DNA of 64,000 bases from Anseranas semipalmata. Taxonomy: Eukaryota; Chordata; Aves; Anseriformes; Anseranatidae. The notes beneath the pieces are model-generated. The model had not been told where the DNA came from. It saw only the letters and a program-made list of their open reading frames with translations, and did no database searches. The stretch is taken from the NCBI GenBank assembly GCA_013399115.1, contig VXAA01001467.1, forward strand, positions 248,001 through 312,000, in the 5' to 3' direction. The translations under genes and the position numbers were made by a program. Position 1 is the stretch's first letter, and each line of letters begins with the position of its first letter. Positions 8,591-22,080 of the stretch are shown piece by piece.

Positions 8591-11500
8591 TTTTGGCTAC
8601 ATAGGGAATAAAAATGAAGGATTTTTTGATCCAAACCTCTTTGGCATACATCCTGTTTTCTAACAATTGCATTCATTTACGGTCCTGAGATGTTCATGGA
8701 ATTATATAGAGGTATTTTGGGGTATTTCTCAGTGGAATGTGAGTGTGCCTTTAAGGCACCAAAAACGCAAATTATATTAAGTAGGTTGAAGACATCAATT
8801 TATATGGTTCCTGTATTGTCATGGCAGAATGTCAGAAAATTCCAGGGTGAAAAAATGAGTTTTGTACTGAAGAGAGTACAGTCTCATGGCAACTCCCTTC
8901 TCACAGCAGGGACAAGTTCAAACCTTGTTTGTATGAAAATTTGCTATCTTACCAATCATCCATCATGCACCAAAGCTTGGTTCTGACTCTCCCATAGTGA
9001 GCTGTTGTCCTGCAAAGGAAGTGATTTTTTCTTAATGTTTGCATTCTAGTTTATGAAAGCCTAAACTGCAGGAGAGAGGCTTAGAGCTTTACTTGATATT
9101 TCCAAGTTGAGTGAAAGAAAAGTATGAAGCGTAGTGAAGATTCCCATCTTTTCTGAGCAGCTGCTGTTGTATTAGTTGAGACGTTCTTTGGCTTCAATCC
9201 AATTATCCCATACATTTTTAGGTCCCTTTAATTCAGTATAGCAGCTGAAAGTGAGGCGAGGTAACTCCACATGATATGTTTAGCTCATAGCAAACCTCAC
9301 CAATGGTGAGTTTAGACTTTAGAGTCTTGATAATTTAGACTTCATGTTTCCAAAGATTTGCATTCCAATAATTAGGGTATCCTCCCCTGTAACTAGTACG
9401 CATATGCTTTATTTTTATACTTCACCTTCTGGATTAAAAAGTTCAGGATCGGTTGGATTTGTATGGATCCATCTCTTCCAAGCATAATTCAGATGTCTTG
9501 TAGCTGGCTTTCCTTTACAGCTGTCTTGCCAAAAGAATAATTCCTTAGAAATCAAATGTATTGGTCACTTTTTCATTCCCTAATCTTCACCTAAAGCTCC
9601 TGCTTATTTCAGGCTGAACCTTTATGTGAGTAACTTTGGCATGAACCAGATCATAACTGAGTTTAGAAGAAGCTGAAAGACAAAGGCTCTTTAAAGAAAC
9701 AAGACATGTCAACATCTAACATCTTTTCTTAAGTAAGATGCAGAGGCCAAGTGCTAGAGAGTTTACTAAATATCAACAAAAAAATGTAAGCGCTAAAAGC
9801 CCACACTTAAGAAAAGGAAAGCAGAGAAATTTCAGAAAAGAAACCTGCACATTGCTATTGAGAGAAATTGCTATATATCAACAAGGAAAACAAGTTTCCA
9901 GGTTGTGTGTTGCTATGTACAAGTTCTTGTCTCAAATGCAAACTGAAGAGAGCACAAGGCTAATCAGCTTCAGAGCACACTGAAGCAAGCTGAAAGCACA
10001 CAAGGAGTCAAGACACAGAGGAATAACTCCTGGAAATACTATGCAGCATGCTGTTGCTACAGCACGAAGAGAAAACCCAGTCTGCTATCAGAAATGAACT
10101 GGCAATATGGTTCTTAACACTAGTACAAACTTGCTGTTGCTGACCCATGAGGAGATGCTACATTTCTGAGTCTGTAGCTGGTCTATGTGGATATCTATGA
10201 AATCCTTTTTGCTGTAAGCAAAAGCAATGATTAAGAAGGTCAAGCTGGGTAAGACCCCTGGGGATATGTTTGCAGCATGAACTACAAGGACAATATCAAG
10301 CATTTCAAGTTACTAATGAGATGTGCTGATATCTTTAAACAGGGCTGATTTATTTATTTTTTTTACCCTGTGGTGTTAAGAACCAGGCTGAAATGATGTG
10401 GAGGAGAGTGGAATTATGTTTGAGTATTTCATTAATATCAGAGAAACAGTGCATTGAACAAGATACTCTTAATAAAATGCACCCTTGCTTCTTGGTATGT
10501 AGTAAAGTAGTCATGTCAGGCAGTACAGAATTTAACTTCTAGTGTGGGCAATATGGAGCTTCTCCAGGAGCATCACACTGGTGAGGCTCCTTAGATCTAT
10601 TTTTTACGGTTAAAGGAAAAATCAAGAAAATTTATCAAAATTGTGGAATAACCTCTGCACAGAGAGTGCCTGATGCAGTAAATCAAGGCTGTTGGAGAAG
10701 AGAGAGGAGAATACGGGCTATCACAAAAGTCTGCAAGATCATAATTGAAACAGGTGCACGTGGAAGGGTTTTCTTGTAATACAGCAGCGAGGCAAGTGTA
10801 AGTAAAGCTGGTAGGCAATGGACCTAGAGCAAACAAACAAAAAAGCTACTACTTTTTTTTGCATAATGTGTAGTCAAGCTGTTAGTCACATGTCCAGAGG
10901 TAGTTGTGCCTGCCAGAAATGGAAATCAATTAGATATCAGTTCTGACTCAGGTAGGCTTCATCGTGTATTGTCAGGGAGAGTATTCTGGGTTCATTATAT
11001 AGTACCTGCCTGACCTATTCTCAAATATTTCTCTTGGCATCTACTCTTGGCAGCCCCTATTAGCCAGGGAAGGGTGCAGACAGTCCCCTGCTAGCAAAAA
11101 TTATGCAGCTGAGGTTCTTCCGCTTGGGAAATTACAGGGATCTGGATGTGCTGATCTGGAGTGTAAAGGATTAGGTTCACCCTAGAAAACCCACCTTCCA
11201 CGACCATGGTATCTCCCTTGCCAGGCAAACAAAAGTCTGCTGGGCTAGTAGACCTTTGGGCTGATCCTGTATTGTAGTAGTAATGTTTATGTTTGCTTCT
11301 GAAAAGTGGGCCCTTGCCTTGTTAGGGTTTCCTCTCTTATAAAATAAAGTCATTCTTTTACCTCTGTACAGTCAGTCTGTTTTTCGTAGAACACTTTCAG
11401 GAGCCAAGATGAAAGCATATTCTAGATGCATGAATTATTACGTTTAGTGTTGGGCATGGTTGTTCTGTTGGGTTTTTTTTTTCCAGCTGAAAATGGGTTT

Positions 11501-14500
11501 GATGGAACGGAAATTCCTTTTTGCAAGATAGCTATACCGGTGGAAATTGTTTTTAACTCTGGGTAGCACAGAAAGCCAATGGATATTTTTCTTGTAAAAA
11601 AATAGGATTGTGTTTTGGGAAAACTGATTTTTCCCTTTGTTTTAATTAAACATATTAACTTTTTTTTTTTTTTAATGGAAAATTGATGCTTAGTTCATCA
11701 CAGGACAATGGTAGAAACCTTAACCAAAATGACTATTTGTTTGGTAAAAAGTAATTGCCTCAATTGCATTCTATCCATTTGCTTAGGTATTAGCAGAAAA
11801 ATTTCTTTGAAGCTGTCATTTCTTTGAAAAAGCACACTTTCAGATGAAATGAAACTTTCAGCAAATATCTATTCTGTGCATAATATGCATCCATCTTTTC
11901 TTTTTTTTTTTTTTTTTTTACAGCTCAAATATGTTTTTGAAAGAATCACCAAACTTCAGCTGGAAATTTGCTGTAATATTCTATTTCGAAATATTGGGTA
12001 GTGGGAAGAAAGATTCTAACCTGTTCAGGTTGTGCTCATGTGGTAATATTACTTGCCTTGATTGCACAGATTGCAGATAAGAGTTTTATTTCAATAGTTT
12101 TGGTCATAAAAAGAGGTTTTGTTATTTTCTGATGTAAGGTACATTAAAATATGAATTATTCTCATGTTGGAATGCCTCAAAAAATTTCAGGCAGAAAAAA
12201 AATATATGGTTCAGTCTTATTTACAGTAGTCCTGCCCATTTTCCTGTCAAATGTTAAGCTGATAGTAAGAGTACTTGTTTAATCATAGTGTTACAAACAG
12301 AAAGAGGTTATTGATTTTTTTTCTTCTTCTTCTTTTTTTTTTTTTTTTAACTTGTACAAACTCACACCATTTTACTTCTCATTTTATAAGAACAGAGCAT
12401 CTTAAGCAAGTGTAAAGAGCTTTTCCCTACCCACCTTGTGCTTGGAGGTATGGAAACATAAACACTCTTGAAAGACAAAGCGAAATAGGAGTAGTGAATG
12501 GATGCAGTGCTAAGCTTCTACCTCAGTAACGAAGCCTCAGCAACCAGAAAAAACACCTACAGTGAAGGAAGGTCAGTCCTCTTATTCTTCAGACCATGGT
12601 GCCCCTCTCAAGGGTATTACCTGATGGGTGTCAGCACAGTGGCTTGTGTGATCTGAATGACTATAAAACCGGGGAGCTATCTCCCATCAGAGAGTCAGGG
12701 CTGGGAGCATTCTGCTGTGTTTAGCATTAGCTAAGCATGAAGGTTGGCCTTGAGATGAACAGTGGAAAGCCATGGGTCACCCTCCATGGCTTTCTTGCAT
12801 CTAATTAGAGTACCTTAACCCTTGGTACGTTGTTTAGTGAATCTGAACTACAACAGTGCTACAAACCTCTCCTTTAGTTGTGTTATTTTGCCTCATGTTG
12901 CTATGATTGGTTTGTGAGTGTGCAGAAGTTTTGCTGCTTAGTGTGCTCTTTTTCACACAAAAGCGGGATCTTTCATACAGCCATAAATGCAGCATGAAAT
13001 AGATGGATCAGGTGACTCCAGTGTAACCTGTGAAAATAGCCTGAATACTATTGTTGAATTGTCTGGAGAGCTTGACATGAACAGTTTTGCTATTGTAACC
13101 AAAGCTCTTTGCCAAAGGAATTAGATAAACGACAAAAAAGGTTGGGTCAAAATCTCCTTTGGTGTGACTATCGGGGACTGTGATAGCATTCCCATAGCAA
13201 AAAAAAATTGTCCTTGTTTGCCCCCAAAACATTTAACATGTGTTACAACTAGTAAGATCAAAAAATGCAGATTCTGTTTTTGTTTCTATGTCATTAGGCA
13301 TTGGCAGTGAATTGAAGGCTGGAGATACATCTATGCTCATTTATAGATTTAGCCTGAACACTTAAGAGAGGATGCTTGGAAAGATTCTGAAAGCATTTAT
13401 TTCATTCCCCTTAGGAGTGTAAATTTCCAAGGCAGCTTTGAGATTCTTGGCCTGGAGATTCTGCACTGAGCATATTTAGTGAGGGACTGAGCATCCTTGG
13501 CTCCTCATCAGGTGAGAGGGGTGCTGGATTCTGGGTTTGCATGTGCCTCTGCTTTTAGAACTGATTTGGTAAAGGGAAAGAGGAAGGAGAGTTCTCTGGA
13601 GCCATTACAGCCTCTTCTATATATGCATGTTTGGGCACATTTTAAAGCCTTTATTTCCTCAGCCATGAAATCTTCTTTGAGTGATTGCATTCTGTCTTGT
13701 AAGCGCTCTATTTAGGGCTTTTCCAACATGTATTTACAAGCCCATATGGGTGTGCTGAGGATCCAGCTGGAGAATAGGCTTTGCCATAGCAATTCCTGGC
13801 TCCACTTTATTGTGAACATCTTGTTTCTCATAGGGATTTGGAGAAGGAAAGAGCACAGTGGGAAATGACATCCACCGTTCCCAGTGGCATGGACTGAAGT
13901 TGGATGCCTAAGTGTCCTTTAGAGTCTTCCTCTTCCTATAGACTGAGCATTCTTAAAATTTTCTCTGCTGATAATTAAGCCATGACACTTCTGTCAACAC
14001 ATACATGCTGCTCTCACTTTATGCTCCCTCTCTCTGCTCACTATCATCACCTAAGAGAGCCTTTAACCAAAAACAGATTAAATTAACCTATTCTGTTTTG
14101 TATTTGTGGCTTGCTTAGTTAAATGTGTTTCAACTGATGAACTGTACGTAGCTTGTTAAGCCATGGCAACTCCTTGATTGTACTCTGGTAGATTTTTAAT
14201 TACCTGCTAAGTGAAACTGTTTTTCCATGTTTCCTTATTTTCCTTTATCCCCTTTGACATTCACAATACAAGCTAAGAATAAGGCAATTATTTTTAAAAA
14301 TAATGAAATGACTTTGCCTGTGAGACAGTCAGTCTTAGGAGCTCTAGCAACATAGAGCGGTATGTAAGCAATGGTGACATCCTGCAAAGTATGGGAGAAA
14401 GGCGCAAAAAGAATGTGAAAGCAAAGTCATGAGCCTGTAAACACACAACACGCTTGATTTAAGAAGGGAGGAGTCATCCTGATGTCAACTGAGATAGATG

Positions 14501-15970
14501 TGAACCTGAAGATCAGTGTGCAGAGCACAGTAGGAGTGTATAAATTTTGTGTTTCATGTCTAAGACACTGATAAAAGAAACCAAATAACTTGATTACCCT
14601 GCCAGTAAGAGCACGGTGTTACACTAGCACAGATACTGTTCTAAGTCCTTAACTAGGACAGCATGGACCAGAATGTGGAAAGTGTTATCCATGGAGCAAT
14701 AGTGCACCTGCACTGGCAAATACCTGCCTTCCATCGCTCAGTCTCCACACCAAGCAGTCCCTCCCCTCAGAAACTCCAGTTATGGTCATCACACTATTGA
14801 CATTGCTGAGAAGCATGAGAGGTGGTACCAACGCCCTTTGAACTGCATAAGCCCTGTGTAGGGGAGAGGCTGAGCGTGAAGTGGAGGAGTACGCCACTAC
14901 GCTGCTCTCTTCTTTCTGGGAGGTAATCTCCATTCTTGTCTCTGTGGTTGCAGTAGTTTCAGTCATTACCCCCATACCTCAAAGGGACAAAGAGCCTGCA
15001 ACTTGGTTCAATGTCTGAGAGAAACATTTCTCCTTGCAAGCTCTGCATCACCATGCTCTCTGCACATGAAGCCTTGATTATGTTTTTAACTTTTATATTT
15101 GAAAATAAATTGGGGAAAAAAAATCTGGATTGTTTCCAGTTTTTTTTTTTTTTTTTTTCTGCCTGGTTACTGTGTTTTCTGCCACCATCTGGGCTCTTCC
15201 TAGTGTGTCTGAAAATACACATATTAATGCCGGGATTGTCAACCTTCTCTGGCACATGGGCAGTAGTATCAATAAAGCAATGTACTCTGGGCAACACTGA
15301 GGTCTATCAGCCCTGAGAGCAGGAGCAGAGAGCTCAGTTTGGATTTTTAACTTCTATAGCCACAAGCAATCCTGGAGGATCTTGCAAACAAGCCGTGGCA
15401 GCTATTCAGGGTGCAAAGAAACCCTTATGCAAAACAGTGAGAGGTACTCAAGATTTAGTGTAGAGAGTGAGATGCATTGAACTAGGCTTTGCCCAAATAC
15501 TTTTCATATGGAGTGAAATGCTGAAGCACGTTCATTAAAATTTACCTATGTCACATCCTGGAATTGTAACATGGCTTGTAGCTGCTCAGTTTCCTTTCTG
15601 TCTTACCACACATGCTTTCAGACTGTGCTTCTGCACAGCCTGAGAGACATCTGCTGGTGGAAGGTATTGTAGCATTTTGCATGAATACAGAATTTGAAAC
15701 ACAGGCAGTCTGGACAATAATGACAGAAATGCAGTCTACAGCATGTTTATACTCAGGCTTACGCAATTAAAAGCTACTTCTTGATCACTCTAAAAGGGCC
15801 ATAGGATCTATCAGTAAATCATAGGATTTATTGACTCTTTTGGTAGAACTAGGGACTGATTTTTATTTCTTTTCCAAATGGGGGAAACCACCACCACCAC
15901 CACCAGTATTTGCTTTAAAGGAGCTGTGCTAGTTCATACTGGCTGATGACCTAGTCCAAAAGTTGTCATA
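8591..15970. other. Gene-free intergenic stretch
   Basis: No exon with matching splice sites and no recognisable protein or RNA was found. It holds several poly(T) runs (11660-11673, 11901-11919, 12315-12348, 15140-15158) and a (CCA)n run (15887-15905). A TATAAAA at 12663-12669 lies in front of a GC-balanced stretch but has no supporting transcript signal. Confidence 0.6.
15887..15905. repeat. (CCA)n microsatellite
   Basis: About six CCA units, 65 bases upstream of the long pyrimidine tract. Confidence 0.85.
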
Positions 15971-16198
15971 CTTTTTCTTTTTTTCTTTTCTTTTCTTTTC
16001 TTTTCTTTTCTTTTCTTTTCTTTTCTTTTCTTTTCTTTTCTTTTCTTTTTTCTCTTCTTCTCTTCTCTTCTCTTCTCTTCTCTTCTCTTCTCTTCTCTTC
16101 TCTTCTCTTCTCTTCTCTTCTCTTCTCTTCTCTTTCCTTTTCCTTTTCCTTTTCCTTTTCCTTTTCCTTTTCCTTTTCCTTTTCCTTTTCCTTTTCCA
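15971..16198. repeat. Three-block polypyrimidine satellite (TTTTC)n-(TCTTC)n-(CCTTTT)n
   Basis: About 228 bases of pure pyrimidine on the plus strand. The blocks are TTTTC pentamers to about 16047, TCTTC pentamers at 16051-16130 and CCTTTT hexamers at 16134-16197. Lys/Glu-rich or Phe/Ser-rich open frames crossing it are artefacts. Pure polypurine-polypyrimidine tracts with mirror symmetry can form triplex (H-) DNA. A tract with the same first two blocks lies at 59213-59532. Confidence 0.95.
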
Positions 16199-19100
16199 AA
16201 ACTAGGAAAATCCGCTGACCAAACAGTATGGTAGTCATAAAACAAAAGCCTTGAATTTTACCTCCTGAATTTAGGTTGCTTGTTATATCAGCACAAAATA
16301 GGTAAGGTGGAAACCATCAACAGTAATGTAGGCCTAGTGGCTGATTTTCTTGTCTGTTTAACTGTTACTTCCAAAGAACAGGTTTGCATTAGAATTGAGA
16401 GTTGCATTTAATTTAAATTGCATGTAAATTGCATGTAATCTAAATTGCTTATAAATCATAATTTATCTCTCACAGAGCAGTTTTGATAGTTAAAATATGG
16501 TCAACCTGTCTCCAACCATACATGCTTGTAAAAGTTCTGTTTCTTTCACTGGAATTTGATGAAGGCTAGAAACCGGCACTATCAGAAGCTGCTGAAGGAC
16601 AGCCAGGGATCAGAGATGGTTCTTGAGGACAAGTGTCAGGTCTTTGGAGTAATCCCCACAGCACATTTTCAAAACAAGTCTCCTCCTGACTATGAGTGAG
16701 TATCTGGATGTCAAAATGGCCTTGTGAAAACCTGTCTCCAGTAGTCTTCGTGCATCCCTGAAGCTGGCAATATACAAGTAACAGTCACCTTCGCTGTGTC
16801 TTCCTGTATGTATATAAAATTTGCCATGGTTGGAGTCTGTCTTTTGGGAAGTTCCAGAGGTAATTGTCTAGAGTTGACTTACAGGGCTTCTGTCAAAAGG
16901 AATTAGCATTTCAGCAACTCCTTGGCCAATTCCATGACAGTACTAAAATAGCTGACTGCCTTACACATCAGCTGGCCTTACTTAGGAGGAAAAACTCAAA
17001 GGTTTTTAGAAGCAAAATAGTTATCTTTCTTCCATTGCTTACTGCCAGAAAGTTCTTCTGGCCCAAGAGGTTTCAAGGGAATGAGTGTCTTTATTTTTCT
17101 CTCCATCCATCTCTATTTATAACTTATGAGTATTGGAAAGTATGTGACAAGGAACTGGGAGAGGAATGGATTTTTAGACTTCAAGCTCAAATATTTTCTA
17201 GGGAAGCCTGAGTTGTTCTTGATGAGAAGGACAGCCTGATGGCAAAGCCTCGAAGGGGAAGCGTGTGCTGCACTCAAGGTACACATTTTGAAAAGGGAAA
17301 GTTATTACTTTCAGGAATAAATCTTTAGTGAAAGCAGAGGGTTCCCCATCACTTCAAGTGTTCATCTGGACTCCAGAAGCCTCCCTTGAAACTTCGTTTT
17401 AGATATAATGAAATTTAGCAGCCTTTGTCTGAGTGCCCTTTCTCCTGTTGATTAGCACCGTTCATGCCAGTAGTTGAAGTGTGAGAAAATATTACTTAGC
17501 ATCGGTAAGAAACAATCATTTTAAATAAATACAATTAAACAGTGTTCCATCATTTCCTTCATCTTCCCATAATGATTTTGTGCAGCAATGGCTGCATTTG
17601 GTAAGTAAAATGGCTGGATCCCCAGCTGGAGCAGGCTGGCAAAATTCATCCAAATTCCTTGAAGTCAAGGTGATTTTCATGGGCAAGGGATCTTTTTCCA
17701 AGGTGATTAGTTTACAGATATCCACCGTTTGTCCTTCAAACTCTAAGCTGCATAAACCTTATCTTGGTAAAGTCAGCAGCAGTGTCTTCAGTGACTTCAG
17801 CAGAAGTGGATCTTACGTCTTTGCTGCTCAACTATGAGCCTTTGAATCATTTCACCCTCTATGGCAAACAGGTATGTGTCAGATGTGATTATTCCATCGC
17901 TTGATATTCAGGTTTTCTCTCATTTCCTTTTGCTTTGCTATTGCAAATGATATTTCACTTTCACTGTTTTATATTCCACCAGCATGTAATTTGAAACACA
18001 TTGGTGTTATTTACAATTTTTAACACTCCTCATTCCTCCTTCTCCTTGTAATTTTCGGTTCCACAGTCTGGGCCAGGATACAAAACCATCAGTCTTAAAA
18101 GCATGGTAGTACTTCACCAGGGACCTCACTGGAGGCAACATCTAGTCACAAAATTTCAGTGTAGCTCCAACATTGCTCAGAATTTTGCTTTGAAATCATC
18201 CCTCCTCTCTGTTAGGAAAAAACAAACAAACAAAGCAACAACAACAACAAAAAGAGTAAATCAAGGTAAACAACCTTAAAATATGTCTATATCACACGGC
18301 TCATTTATAACTAAGCTGACAGGGCTGGCTGATCCCAGAGAAGATGGAGAATAGTGAAAGTAACTTTCCACTGCTGTTATGTCACTTTGATTTGCATGTG
18401 TTCGTGAATGCATTCACTTTAGGTACTAGTTATGCTTCCTTGTTGATTTTAATTAGAGAAGGCTTTGGTTCTGTGTCGTTCTATTTGGAACGGTATCCTG
18501 CAAGAGTAAAGTCTATATGTGTAATGTATCATATAGGTGTATGCAAAGAGTATTTGACTTAAAAATCAGAAAGTGATACCCTGTATTCTTTTAAATACTT
18601 AAAATAGAGGACTGAATGCAGTTTTCAGCTGAGATCAGCTGGGTAGATGGTGTCAGTGACAGATAAATTTGGCCTAATGCCTGTATATTGTGATACTTGA
18701 TATTTTTGGCAAACTACATAAACAAATATTGCGGTATTATTCTTGGCAAACAACATGAATACCACTCTTGCTTTATTCTCTTTGTCTCCACAAATACTTT
18801 ATGGCAAGTATTCATCACCAAATAAAATATGAGACCATATATACTGCAAAACCCATTAGGTCATGTATTTTGGCACTTTGTTAGGCTGCAAGGTCTGCCA
18901 CAAACTTGGCTGAGCTGTACACAACACTGACAGTATTTCCCATGCAATGTAAATCAGATACCCTTTTCCCTTCGCACACATACGTGTGTATTTGACTTAG
19001 TGGGTGGTGGTACTGTGCTAGTCCTAAACTTGTTTACCTACCTAAGACCTGTGTGTAAAACTTACATGCTTAAAATACACCTTTGTTACAATTTTCTAAA

Positions 19101-21020
19101 GAGCATTTACACAACTGTTGCATTTGTATGCCTTTTTTCTCACTGCCTTCCTCACCAGCTGATGCCTTCTATTTATCCTAGCAGACCCCTAACACCCAAG
19201 TGTCTCTAGAACCGAAGGACTGCTGCCGTCTGAGTTACGCTAGAGGTTAACTGTAACAACGCCTCTTCTACCAACCCTCTCTCCTCCTGCCCCATTGCTA
19301 ATACCGGCTCCAATTAGATTAAAGTACCATCAATGCCACTAGTACAGTCCCTTCTTGGAAGATCTCCCTGGGAAGTCTGGGACTTTGGCTTCTCCATCAA
19401 TATTTCCTTCTGCAGATGATGGCTCTGACATACGTCCTTCAGTTATCAGACCAGAAGACAAGTTTTTTTGTGCATGCTGAGGCTCCTTTTCAAGCAATGC
19501 CTTGGGGATATGAATAGGAACTTGACTGAAAGTCTCTTTTGATCCTGAAACTCCCACTGACTGATTGATAAATAGGAGGTAGTCACCTTAGTATCTCTGT
19601 GGATATGACACTTGATTCTTAGAAATTACCCTGTACTGGAATTTCAGATGGGCTACATGCCCAGCGTATCTTAGTCTTCACCTTCTATCTAAGTATCAAG
19701 CTTAAGAAACCCCAAATGACCTGTATGATTATTGTAGCCCATGCATGTACTTGGTTGCTTTTCAGTGTTTCTAAGCAATGATTAGATGTCAAATTTACCA
19801 GAATCAGTGGAAGGACCCCATCTAGCAGCACGTACCCTGAACCAGTGGCAAAGCCAGGAAGTGACTCCAGGCAACCTGATGGCCAGATCAATTCTGCAGT
19901 AGGTAACACAGTCTGGGGGGACGCTGCTAACAGACCAAGATACTGTTCAGAAGGAATAAAAAAAGTTACTGCAGAAGTGCTTTGCTGTGGGCACCATAAG
20001 ATGCAGTTACCTACAATAACAGGGACTCTATCTGAGAAGTGGGGAGGACTTTTTCAGTCCTGTGTTCCACAGACGCTGTTGTGTGGATGCCATGAGTTCG
20101 ACAGATACACATCTGCAGTACTGGTACGTACTTGTAATGTTACTTTAGAGCAGCAGCAAGCCTCTGACAAAGTCTGGTTGTTTTAGTGGGAGCTGGCTGT
20201 AGTTGGCTGTATGTTTTCACCAGAAACCTTGGAGGATACAGAAGATGGAGGACAGCATCGGAACGTCTTGCCCATGCTACTGCCATCCTTAGGTAATCAC
20301 CTGGAACTGAGCAGCGAAGGAACCCATCTGTTCTGCCGTGCCTGGAGGGGAGTCAAGCACAGGTGGGTTATCAGCTCCTTCAGCGCAGGTGGTAACGTGA
20401 CAGAATTGTTTACATGAATGTTTCTGCACCGGGGTGTATTATGGCTTAGTACAGAATTAAAAAAAAAAAAAGCCAAGCATAAAAGATCTCAAAAGATGGA
20501 TCCTATCAGAAATTATTTTCCTAGCATTTCTTGATATTAAGGCTGTGCTCTAACATGGCAGTTGACTGTCACCAGATGCAAGTGTTGTCCTGATTTGAAA
20601 CAAGTGAGATGCCGGAGTGCAGATATCGCTCTGTTAGTTTGCTATTTCTCCAGGGGTACTGGATTAAAGATAAAAAATTAGGTCTGTTTAAGCCCCCTGT
20701 AACGGTTGGCAATAGTGTTGGTGGAAAATAACCTACTTGGCTGAAGTTCCCCACGCTGCTCTCTTGTCTACTTTGGCTTAGTTTTGCAGGCTGTTTTGAT
20801 GAATTTTGCACTCTCTCCTCCCCCTAAAAAGTCCTTTCTGGGTGGCAGATGATCTGCCACAGAACATTCTCACGCCCGCAGACGGTATAGATGACCTCAA
20901 GGCTTTCATTTATTTTGAAGCTCAGAGCTGTTGTTTCTAGAAGGCAAACAAACACTAAAAAGTGTACCCAAAGCCAATCAAACCAAGGCATTTAGAGCAC
21001 CACTGGTGCCATCTTGGCCT
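16199..21020. other. Gene-free intergenic stretch
   Basis: No gene was recognised. It contains a TTGCAT-rich direct-repeat patch (16384-16448), short (AAAC)/(AAC) runs near 18226-18250 and a poly(A) near 20459-20471. Open frames of up to 115 codons (16864-17211, 19845-20186) have no recognisable domain and no start or splice support. Confidence 0.6.
16414..16448. repeat. Short direct repeats of TAAATTGCATG
   Basis: Two exact 11-bp copies at 16414-16424 and 16425-16435, with a third partial copy at 16441-16448. Further TTGCAT occurrences at 16384 and 16402 make four in about 50 bases. Confidence 0.75.
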
Positions 21021-22080
21021 CCCAATCTACGCTGCCCTGACTGCAGATGCTGAAGCGAAGGATCCCACGTTTGAAGCCACCCTCAGCAGAACAGCAAAGC
21101 CGCCAGCGCTTTGATAACCCCGGATGGCGGTGCCGGCGTTCTTTCGGACAAAGTCGCTAATTTGGACGCCCAGGTGGCTGCAGCCCCGCACGCAGCGCGC
21201 GTCGCCGAGACAAAGAGAGGCGGGGGAGGGGCTGGAGGAACTTGAAGCCCGACACGCGTGGAAGCCCACGCCGGAGCACCGCTCGGTTTTGAAGTTTGGG
21301 CTGGGAACAGCAGAANNNNNNNNNNNNNNNNNNNNNNNNNNNNNNNNNNNNNNNNNNNNNNNNNNNNNNNNNNNNNNNNNNNNNNNNNNNNNNNNNNNNN
21401 NNNNNNNNNNNNNNNNNNNNNNNNNNNNNNNNNNNNNNNNNNNNNNNNNNNNNNNNNNNNNNNNNNNNNNNNNNNNNNNNNNNNNNNNNNNNNNNNNNNN
21501 NNNNNNNNNNNNNNNNNNNNNNNNNNNNNNNNNNNNNNNNNNNNNNNNNNNNNNNNNNNNNNNNNNNNNNNNNNNNNNNNNNNNNNNNNNNNNNNNNNNN
21601 NNNNNNNNNNNNNNNNNNNNNNNNNNNNNNNNNNNNNNNNNNNNNNNNNNNNNNNNNNNNNNNNNNNNNNNNNNNNNNNNNNNNNNNNNNNNNNNNNNNN
21701 NNNNNNNNNNNNNNNNNNNNNNNNNNNNNNNNNNNNNNNNNNNNNNNNNNNNNNNNNNNNNNNNNNNNNNNNNNNNNNNNNNNNNNNNNNNNNNNNNNNN
21801 NNNNNNNNNNNNNNNNNNNNNNNNNNNNNNNNNNNNNNNNNNNNNNNNNNNNNNNNNNNNNNNNNNNNNNNNNNNNNNNNNNNNNNNNNNNNNNNNNNNN
21901 NNNNNNNNNNTTTTTTAAGATTTCCCTACACTTCGGTTGCTTCCAGCGTTACCGCATGACTCCAGACGCCGGGGCTTCTCCCCCGTGTTTGCCGCTCCTC
22001 CGTACACGAGGCTACGTTTTAATGCGGCACTTTCTGAAATCCTTCTGTGTCGGCGACCCTTGCCGTGGTTGCCCACTCAC
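21021..22080. promoter_or_regulatory. CpG island interrupted by an assembly gap
   Basis: I count about 27 CpG dinucleotides in 21028-21300 and about 16 in the first 170 bases after the gap (21911-22080). The surrounding tens of kilobases are CpG-poor. The core is N from 21316 to 21910. GC-rich boxes such as GAGGCGGGGGAGGGGC (21218-21233) resemble Sp/KLF sites. CpG islands usually mark promoters, so an unannotated transcript (coding or lncRNA) may start here. No first exon can be proven: the frame opening at 21124 runs into the gap and its peptide is not recognised. Direction is unknown. Confidence 0.7.
21316..21910. other. Assembly gap (595 N)
   Basis: A run of N inside the CpG island. Loss of GC-rich promoter cores is common in avian assemblies. 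Any open frame spanning it is meaningless. Confidence 0.99.

Noticed and set aside
15934..16245. Lys/Glu/Arg-rich proteins in the pyrimidine tract
   Set aside because: These are pure translations of TTTTC/TCTTC/CCTTTT microsatellite in several frames on both strands.
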